Below are positions 6,414-11,004 of a DNA stretch of 11,004 nt, piece by piece. The stretch lies in the NCBI GenBank assembly GCA_021848865.1, contig JAJZTO010000053.1, positions 301-11,304 on the forward strand. Direction: 5' to 3'. Each line of letters opens with the position of its first letter. Position 1 is the first letter of the stretch. The translations under genes were made by a program, and so were the position numbers. Below the pieces are notes generated by a model. The model worked only from the letters and a program-made list of their open reading frames with translations. It did no database searches and was not told where the DNA came from. This DNA comes from Myxococcales bacterium. GTDB lineage: Bacteria > Myxococcota > Myxococcia > Myxococcales > Anaeromyxobacteraceae.

Positions 6414-7372
6414 CACCGGGCGGAGAGCCCGCCGCCGCGCAGCGCCACCAGCGCCAGCCCCTCGAAGAGCAGGTGGGCGGCCAGGTGGCTGGTGATGTCG
6501 GCGTGATCCAGGGCCGGGCAGACCTCGACCAGGTCCATCCCCACCAGGCGGACCCCGGCGAGCCCGCGGACCAGCCGCAGGGCCTCGGCGGAGGTCAGTC
6601 CGCCCGGCACCGGCGTCCCGGTGCCCGGCGCGAAGGCCGGGTCGACCGCGTCCACGTCGAAGGTGAGGTAGACCGGCCGGTCGCCCGCCGCCTCGCGGAC
6701 CTCGCGGGCCACCGCCGCGGCGCCGCGCGCCTGGAGCTCGTCGGCGGGGTGGAGCCGGGCGCCGTGGACCGCGCCCGGGTCGCCGTCGCCCGGGCCGCCC
6801 CACGGGCCGCGCAGGCCGACCTGGTGGAGCTGGCCGGGCGCCACCAGTCCCTCCTCCAGCGCGTGGCGCAGCGGCGTGCCGTGGTGGAAGGGCTCGCCCC
6901 AGGCCTCCGGCCCGCTGGTGTCGAGGTGCGCGTCCACGTGCACCACCGCCAGCGGCCCGTGCGCCCGGGCCAGCGCCCGCAGGCACGGCAGCGCCACCGA
7001 GTGGTCGCCCCCCACCACGAAGGGCGCGGCGCCCGCGGCGGCCACCGCCGCGACTTCGGCCTCCAGCCGCTCCCGCATCCGCTCGGGGTGGAAGGGAGGG
7101 AAGACCACGTTCCCGCCGTCCACGGCCGGGGCGCGCTCGAAGACCGGGATCCGGTGGACGGGGTGCCAGCCCTGCACCAGCGCGCTCACCCGGCGGACGT
7201 GGTAGGGCGCGAGCCGGGCGCCCGGCTGGTAGGTGGTGCCGCCGTCGAAGGGAACCCCCAGGAGGACGGCGCGCGTGCCGGACGGCAGCGGCCGGGCCAT
7301 GGGCACCCAGGGCAGCCGGAAGAAAGGGGTCTGGCCGTGCGAGAGGTACTCCAGCGCCGACTGCTGGGCCAC
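6401..7372 (-). CDS. speB: Agmatinase-family ureohydrolase
   Basis: A binuclear manganese ureohydrolase of 323 residues. Family members hydrolyse agmatine, guanidinobutyrate or related guanidino compounds to urea plus an amine; agmatine to putrescine is the likeliest reaction. Metal ligands are all present: His124 in GGDHS, Asp147, His149 and Asp151 in DAHLDT, and Asp239 and Asp241 in TFDVDAVDP. The APGTGTPVPGGLTS segment is agmatinase-like rather than arginase-like. The start is GTG at 7372 with a well-placed GGGAG (7380-7384) 7 bases upstream. It yields LEYLSHGQTPFFRLP, which aligns with the agmatinase N-terminus; the later ATG would remove this. The gene begins 2 bases after the PlsC stop, so it is the last gene of a tight operon. 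Substrate specificity within the family cannot be settled by eye, so the gene symbol is provisional. Confidence 0.87.
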   Translation of the reverse strand: MAQQSALEYLSHGQTPFFRLPWVPMARPLPSGTRAVLLGVPFDGGTTYQPGARLAPYHVRRVSALVQGWHPVHRIPVFERAPAVDGGNVVFPPFHPERMRERLEAEVAAVAAAGAAPFVVGGDHSVALPCLRALARAHGPLAVVHVDAHLDTSGPEAWGEPFHHGTPLRHALEEGLVAPGQLHQVGLRGPWGGPGDGDPGAVHGARLHPADELQARGAAAVAREVREAAGDRPVYLTFDVDAVDPAFAPGTGTPVPGGLTSAEALRLVRGLAGVRLVGMDLVEVCPALDHADITSHLAAHLLFEGLALVALRGGGLSARCYSS

Positions 7373-7374
7373 GA

Positions 7375-8103
7375 TCAGGCTCCCAGCAGATCGACCACGC
7401 GGGCGCGCGTGGCGTCGGCGAGCCCGGCGGCGCCGTCCAGGGCGCGCGGCGAGAGCGGCGCCCCGAAGCGCACCGCGACCCGCGCCCGGGGGAGCGCGGC
7501 GACGCGGAGCCAGTGGGGCAGGAACGCCTGGTCCCCGGTCCAGGACAGGTGGGCCGGCTGGTAGGCCAGCGCCACCGGCACCACCGGCGCGCCGGCGCGG
7601 CGCGCCACCGCGAAGAGGCCGCGGTGGAACTCCCGCACGTCGCTGCCGGCGGTGGTGGTGCCCTCGGGGAAGTTCAGCACCGGCAGCCCGTCCTCCAGGA
7701 TCCGCCGGGCGGCGCGCATCACCGCCACGCCGCTGGCGGCGTCGCCGCGGACGATGAAGAGCACGCCGAGCGCCGCGGCCAGCGGCCCCACCACCGGCCA
7801 GGCGGCGACCTCGCCCTTCGAGACCGGCACGCAGGCGAGGACGCTCGCCACCACCAGCGGGTCGATCCAGCTCACGTGGTTCGAGGCGAGGAGCGCCGGT
7901 CCCTCGGGGAGCGGGCCGGCCACGTGAACCTCGATGCCGTGCGAGCCCAAGAGGCGCCGGGCCGCGTCCCGCAGGCACAGGGCCCGGTCGTCGCGGCCGG
8001 CGTCGTCGCCGAGCCGCCGCAGCCGCCGGACGGCGTCGGCGGCCACGCCGGCGGTGGCCAGGACGCGGCCGGCGGCGCGCAGCGCGGCGGCGGGGGCGCT
8101 CAC
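7375..8103 (-). CDS. PlsC-type 1-acyl-glycerol-3-phosphate O-acyltransferase family protein
   Basis: A 242-residue membrane-associated acyltransferase. The catalytic NHxxxxD motif is NHVSWID at 75-81 (His76, Asp81), and the glycerophosphate-binding FPEGTT is at 145-150. The GVLFIVRGD segment between them is also typical. Family members transfer an acyl chain to lysophosphatidate (PlsC) or to lyso-ornithine lipid (OlsA); the motifs do not tell these apart. The N-terminal 50 residues contain Ala/Val-rich and Arg-rich stretches and may sit on the inner face of the membrane. The GTG start at 8103 overlaps the stop of the upstream GNAT gene by 4 bases (GTGA), indicating translational coupling. The stop is 2 bases from the ureohydrolase start. 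Neighbours hint at an amine-containing lipid, which is inference only. Confidence 0.9.
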   Translation of the reverse strand: MSAPAAALRAAGRVLATAGVAADAVRRLRRLGDDAGRDDRALCLRDAARRLLGSHGIEVHVAGPLPEGPALLASNHVSWIDPLVVASVLACVPVSKGEVAAWPVVGPLAAALGVLFIVRGDAASGVAVMRAARRILEDGLPVLNFPEGTTTAGSDVREFHRGLFAVARRAGAPVVPVALAYQPAHLSWTGDQAFLPHWLRVAALPRARVAVRFGAPLSPRALDGAAGLADATRARVVDLLGA

Positions 8104-8651
8104 GCCGCCCCCACCCTGCCGTCGAGCCGCGCCACCGCCGCCCCGGGGCGCCCGGCCGCCAGCCCCATCCGCTCGAGCCGGTCGCGGACCCGCTCGAAGC
8201 CGGCCCGGTCGATGCGGGAGACGATGCGCCGGTCGCCCGGCCCGTAGAAGTCCTCCCGCACCTCGACGTCCCGGGCCCCCATCGCCTGGTGGAGGGCGCG
8301 GGCCGAGACGTTGTCCTCCTTCACCGTGAACCAGCAGGCGTCCACCCGGTCCGCCAGCGCGCCCACCAGCGCCCGGACGAGCTGGACGGCGACGCGGCTG
8401 CCCTGGCGGCCGGGCGCCACCGCGAGGGTGGTGCAGTAGGCCTCCCGGCCGCGGAGGAAGCAGAGCACGTAGCCCACCCCCCGCCCCTCCTCCTCGGCCA
8501 CGAAGCAGGTGTCGGCGAAGAACTCGCAGCAGAGGCGCACGTAGTAGGGCCCCAGCACGCCCTCCCCGGCGGCCCCGAAGACCTCCTCCTCGAGTCGCAT
8601 CAGCACCGGGAAGTCGTCGCTGCGCAGCGGGCGGATCCGGCGATCGGCCAT
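8100..8651 (-). CDS. GNAT-family N-acyltransferase
   Basis: A 183-residue cytoplasmic GNAT-fold protein and the first gene of the GNAT-PlsC-ureohydrolase operon. Visible elements are the RIRPLRSDDFPVL start, the central strand GVGYVLCFL (58-66), the YCTTLAVAP strand (72-80) and KEDNVSARALHQAMGA (111-126), the usual asparagine-bearing helix. The acyl-CoA pyrophosphate loop is unusual. Where the family has Q/R-x-x-G-x-G/A, this protein reads Q83-G-S-R-V-A88, with Arg instead of the central Gly. The substrate is unknown; amines or amino acids are possible given the neighbours, but ribosomal-protein (RimI-like) acetylation is equally open. The ATG at 8651 has an AGGAGG ribosome site (8656-8661), the best in the window. 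A C-terminal Arg-rich tail of about 35 residues extends past the fold. Confidence 0.85.
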   Translation of the reverse strand: MADRRIRPLRSDDFPVLMRLEEEVFGAAGEGVLGPYYVRLCCEFFADTCFVAEEEGRGVGYVLCFLRGREAYCTTLAVAPGRQGSRVAVQLVRALVGALADRVDACWFTVKEDNVSARALHQAMGARDVEVREDFYGPGDRRIVSRIDRAGFERVRDRLERMGLAAGRPGAAVARLDGRVGAA

Positions 8652-8817
8652 GTCTCCTCCTGTGGCCCGGAACGGTAGCTGCCCCCCGTGACCCGGCGGC
8701 GACGGATCCGCGGCGTTTCGGCGACGCCGGGAGCGGCGCGTCTTCACTCGAACGTGACCGGGGCTTCGCGGCGCCGTCACCGCGATCCGGTCCAATGTCC
8801 AGGCACGGGAGACCACC
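8652..8817. other. Divergent intergenic region between GNAT and phosphoesterase genes
   Basis: This 166-base gap is the longest in the window and must contain control signals for both directions. It holds the AGGAGG site for the GNAT gene at its left end and the GGGAG site for the phosphoesterase at its right end. A 6-bp inverted repeat (CGGCGT/ACGCCG, 8711-8729) and a 5-bp one (GTGAC/GTCAC, 8754-8780) are too short to call. No convincing promoter was recognised. Confidence 0.55.
8807..8811 (+). promoter_or_regulatory. Ribosome binding site GGGAG supporting a TTG start
   Basis: GGGAG lies 6 bases upstream of the TTG at 8818. No in-frame ATG or GTG exists between it and the conserved HLSDLH motif, so this site decides the TTG start of the phosphoesterase. 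Confidence 0.65.
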
Positions 8818-9600
8818 TTGCGAACGCTCGCCCACCTCTCCGACCTCCACATCGGCAAGGACGCCGCCACCGCCTGGTCGGCCCGGCGCCTGGTTCGGGC
8901 CCTCGACGCCGCGGGGATCGACCAGGTCCTGGTGACGGGCGACGTCACCGATCGCGGCCGCCTCGGGGAGCTGCGGCTCTTCAGGCGGATCGTCGCTCCG
9001 CTGGGGCCGGAGCGGCTCCTGGTGGTCCCGGGAAACCACGACCGGATCGGCGAGAACGCCGGCCGGCACCTCATGGCCGGCCGGGTGCACGCCGCGGTGT
9101 CGCCCGGCCTCTTCGTGATCCGGCTCGACTCGACCGCTCCGCACAACCGCTCGCTCGTGGACGGCCACGGCCTGCTCACCGAGCGCGACATCGCGGAGGT
9201 CGAGGCGATCCTGGGCGCGGCGCCGGCCGGTGCGCTGGTCGTGCTGATGCTCCACCACCACCTGCACGCCCTGCCCGAGGAGGGCTTCCTGGAGCGGCTC
9301 TCCAGCCTGGTGGGCTGGCCCCACGCCGGCGAGCTGGCCCTGGGCGGGCAACTCCTGGAGCGGCTCCTCGGCCGCTGCGACCTCGTCCTCCACGGCCACC
9401 GGCACGTGCCCGGGGAGCTGGTGCTCGGCGAGGACGGTGCCCGGCCGCTCCGGGTGCTGAACGCCGGGAGCTCGACGGGCCTGGGGCGTGTCCGGGTGAT
9501 GGCCCACCGCGAGGGCCGAGTGCTGGCGGAGCGCTGGCTCGACGTCGCGCCCGGTGCCCCGGCGGCGCTTCCCCTGGACGGGGCGCCCATCGCCGCCTGA
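8818..9600 (+). CDS. Calcineurin-like metallophosphoesterase, CpdA-type
   Basis: A 260-residue binuclear-metal phosphoesterase without signal peptide, so probably cytoplasmic. All ligand motifs are present: DLH (Asp9, His11), GDVTDRG (Asp42), GNHD (Asn73-His74-Asp75), LHHHLH (146-150) and GHRH (His194, His196). Layout and length fit the class III cyclic-nucleotide phosphodiesterase group that includes CpdA, but this fold also covers nucleases and other phosphoesterases, so cAMP hydrolysis is a guess. The start is TTG with a good GGGAG site; the protein then opens directly with RTLAHLSDLH, as family members do. It ends in a short Pro/Ala-rich tail. The next gene on the strand begins 83 bases later, so co-transcription is possible but not assured. 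Confidence 0.92.
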   Translation: MRTLAHLSDLHIGKDAATAWSARRLVRALDAAGIDQVLVTGDVTDRGRLGELRLFRRIVAPLGPERLLVVPGNHDRIGENAGRHLMAGRVHAAVSPGLFVIRLDSTAPHNRSLVDGHGLLTERDIAEVEAILGAAPAGALVVLMLHHHLHALPEEGFLERLSSLVGWPHAGELALGGQLLERLLGRCDLVLHGHRHVPGELVLGEDGARPLRVLNAGSSTGLGRVRVMAHREGRVLAERWLDVAPGAPAALPLDGAPIAA

Positions 9601-9683
9601 TCGCCGGCGCCCTCCCGTCGCCGTCGCAGAAGCTTCACTCGGCCTTCACGGCGCCTGCCCGGTCGAGGGCGCACATTTCCGCC

Positions 9684-10232
9684 ATGCCACGCATCCCTCC
9701 ACCTCCGGGTCCGGACACGCTGGTGCGGCTCGCCGCCATCGTCCTCGCCCTCCTCCCGCCGCTGGCCCGCGCCGAAGCGCCGCCGCCTGCCGCTCCCGCG
9801 GCACCGGCCGCCAGCGCCGCGCGGCTCGACTTCCGCGATCTGCTCCGCGCCACCCGCGCCGGCCTGGTTCCGACCGAGCGCGCCCTGGCCCTGGCCGGCC
9901 AGCGCGTCACGCTCGCCGGGTTCATGGCCGACATGGAGGAGCCTCCGTCGGGCGGCTACTGGCTGGTTTCGCGGCCGGTCCACTGCGACGAGGGCGGCGC
10001 CGGCACCGGCGATCTGCCGCCCGACGCCATCTGGGTGGTGGTCCGCGGACGCGCCGGCTTCCAGGTCGAGCACGTCGGCGGCCTCATCTCCGCGACCGGC
10101 GTCCTCGAGGTCGGCCCCGAGGCAGACGAGGACGGGCAGGTCTCCGCCTTCCGCCTGCTGGTGGAGTCGACGCCCCCAGCGGCTCCCCACCCCTCCCCGC
10201 AGCCGTCCCACCAGTCCAAGGAAAGGAAGTGA
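9684..10232 (+). CDS. Secreted protein of unknown function, distantly DUF3299-like
   Basis: I do not recognise this 182-residue protein with certainty. It has a signal peptide (hydrophobic stretch at about 14-28, probable cleavage after ARA at 28-30), then an Ala/Pro-rich linker. The single globular domain spans about 48-162. Its core reads RVTLAGFMADMEEPPSGGYWLV (74-95), a His100-Cys101 pair, LPPDAIWVVVRG (111-122) and a final GVLEVGPEADEDG..SAFRL stretch. This order resembles DUF3299-type periplasmic proteins (a 'G-F-M' strand, a Cys near a 'PP..I.V' strand, and a terminal 'G.L.V' strand), but the match is weak and from memory. It ends in a Pro/Ser/His/Lys-rich tail. The only ribosome-like site, GAGGG, is 14 bases from the ATG. 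Its stop is 4 bases before the alkaline phosphatase gene, so the two are an operon. Confidence 0.75.
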   Translation: MPRIPPPPGPDTLVRLAAIVLALLPPLARAEAPPPAAPAAPAASAARLDFRDLLRATRAGLVPTERALALAGQRVTLAGFMADMEEPPSGGYWLVSRPVHCDEGGAGTGDLPPDAIWVVVRGRAGFQVEHVGGLISATGVLEVGPEADEDGQVSAFRLLVESTPPAAPHPSPQPSHQSKERK

Positions 10233-10236
10233 CCGC

Positions 10237-11004
10237 ATGCGCCTCACCAGAAGCCTCCGTCTCCTCGCCACCGTGGCCTGCCTGGTCCCTGCCCCGGCCG
10301 CCCTGGCCGCGCCCGCCAGCGTGACCCTGATGCCCCCCGACGGCGCCCGGTTCCTCGAGGGCCAGCGCTTCGACGTCCGCGTCGAGGGCAAGGGCACCGG
10401 CCCCTACACCGCCACCCTGGCCGTCGACGGCAAGACGGTGGCCTTCACCTCCGGCGCCCAGGGCACCGCCACCACCGACGGCATCAGCGCCGCCGGGTGG
10501 GGCGGCTTCAACCGGCGCGGCCAGGCCCTGCACCGGCCCGGCCTCCACGAGCTGACCGCCACCTTCACCGACGCCACCGGGACGGTCGCCGTCCGCTCCC
10601 GGATCCAGGTCCTGGCCCCATCCGGCGGGCGCGGCGAGGGCCGCCCCGCCCGGAACGTCATCATCTTCCTGGGCGACGGCATGGGGGTGGCCCACCGCAC
10701 CGCCGCCCGCCTGGTGAAGTACGGCGTCGCCGGCGGCGACCCGCGGGGCTACCTGGAGATGGACGGCTTCCCGGGCCTGGGCCTGGTCTCCACCCACTCC
10801 CTCCACAGCATCGTCACCGACTCCTCTCCCGGCATGGCCTGCTACTCGACCGGAAACCACGCCAACAACAACCAGGAGGGCGTCTACCCGGCCCACGTCA
10901 CCAGCGCCTTCTTCCAGCCGCGAGTCGAGTACATGGGCGAGTACCTGCACCGGGTGAAGGGCACCTCGCTGGGCATCGTCACCACCGCCGACCTCGAGGA
11001 CGCC
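10237..11004 (+). CDS. Secreted alkaline phosphatase with N-terminal Ig-like domain (runs off right edge)
   Basis: The first 256 codons of an alkaline-phosphatase-superfamily enzyme, which releases phosphate from phosphomonoesters outside the cytoplasm. The signal peptide is residues 1-24 or 25 (cleavage near ALA-AP). An Ig-like beta-sandwich domain follows at about 27-130, with repeated strands such as TATLAVDGKT and HELTATFTDATG. The catalytic domain starts at NVIIFLGDGMG (141-151, metal ligand Asp147). The nucleophile is Ser196 in VTDSSPGMACYSTG. E. coli PhoA has TDSAA here, so the bases after the serine differ, as seen in divergent PhoA relatives. NHANNNQEGVYP follows. The remaining metal ligands are beyond the window. 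The ATG at 10237 has a GGAAAGGAAG-like ribosome site overlapping the upstream stop. Context and secretion suggest phosphate scavenging. Confidence 0.93.
   Translation, partial: MRLTRSLRLLATVACLVPAPAALAAPASVTLMPPDGARFLEGQRFDVRVEGKGTGPYTATLAVDGKTVAFTSGAQGTATTDGISAAGWGGFNRRGQALHRPGLHELTATFTDATGTVAVRSRIQVLAPSGGRGEGRPARNVIIFLGDGMGVAHRTAARLVKYGVAGGDPRGYLEMDGFPGLGLVSTHSLHSIVTDSSPGMACYSTGNHANNNQEGVYPAHVTSAFFQPRVEYMGEYLHRVKGTSLGIVTTADLEDA

Noticed and set aside
5462..7564. 700-codon plus-strand open frame
   Set aside because: It crosses the RNA methyltransferase out of frame and then the ureohydrolase antisense. The product is Arg/Gly/Ala-rich with no motif, so it is a composition artefact.
8711..8729. 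Inverted repeat CGGCGT/ACGCCG with a 7-base spacer between divergent genes
   Set aside because: Six-base arms of this composition are common by chance in such GC-rich DNA.
8754..8780. GTGAC...GTCAC inverted repeat upstream of the phosphoesterase, resembling a CRP-like half-site pair
   Set aside because: Only 5-bp arms with a 17-base spacer, which is the wrong geometry for a CRP-type site.
8742..9641. Shared nonamer CTTCACTCG at 8742-8750 and 9633-9641, upstream of two plus-strand genes
   Set aside because: A single short match at different distances from the two starts (68 and 43 bases), without a second conserved block; not enough to call an operator.
8100..10397. 765-codon minus-strand open frame joined to the GNAT gene
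   Set aside because: Only the last 183 codons look like a protein. The upstream part is antisense to the phosphoesterase, secreted protein and phosphatase, and the AGGAGG-preceded ATG at 8651 marks the true start.
1..11004. Search for tRNA, rRNA, CRISPR repeats, insertion-sequence ends, att sites and toxin-antitoxin or defence genes
   Set aside because: Nothing resembling these was seen on either strand; composition is uniform and gene families are chromosomal housekeeping or accessory types.

Overview
This is an 11 kb piece of a very GC-rich bacterial chromosome, densely packed with genes and with no sign of mobile DNA. Gene content (a Hanks-type Ser/Thr kinase, an RND efflux system with a lipoprotein adaptor, a YbiT-type ABC-F ATPase, strong G/C third-position bias, frequent GTG and TTG starts) best fits a myxobacterium, with Anaeromyxobacter-like Myxococcota my leading guess. 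That is inference from style, not a database match. I see no tRNA, rRNA, CRISPR array, insertion sequence or integrase. No gene-free stretch reaches 300 bases; the longest gaps are 8652-8817, 5339-5465 and 2579-2701, all between divergent genes.

Layout. Left arm (1-2578, minus strand): a METTL25-like SAM methyltransferase of unknown substrate, then an RND efflux pair made of a periplasmic adaptor lipoprotein and the start of the inner-membrane pump, which runs off the left edge. Next (2702-3715, plus) is a Ser/Thr kinase that is only a kinase domain, a linker and one C-terminal membrane anchor. It converges on a YbiT-type ABC-F translation factor (3740-5338, minus). Divergent from that is a compact RlmL-type THUMP/NPPY RNA methyltransferase (5466-6413, plus), whose stop overlaps the stop of the next minus-strand operon.

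That operon (8651 down to 6401) is very tight: GNAT acyltransferase, PlsC-type acyltransferase, and an agmatinase-family ureohydrolase, joined by a 4-base overlap and a 2-base gap. It is the most interesting grouping here, because it puts an amine-releasing enzyme beside an N-acyltransferase-like and an O-acyltransferase-like enzyme. An acylated-amine or aminolipid product is one testable reading; simple polyamine modification plus an unrelated lipid enzyme is the dull alternative.

Right arm (8818-11004, plus): a CpdA-like calcineurin-fold phosphoesterase with a TTG start, a secreted protein of unknown function, and four bases later a secreted alkaline phosphatase with an N-terminal Ig-like domain, cut by the right edge. 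These three may serve phosphate release, but no PHO-box-like site was recognised.

Most genes belong to known families. What merits follow-up is the GNAT/PlsC/ureohydrolase operon, the probable leaderless start of the efflux adaptor, and the hairpin lying against the ABC-F start codon.
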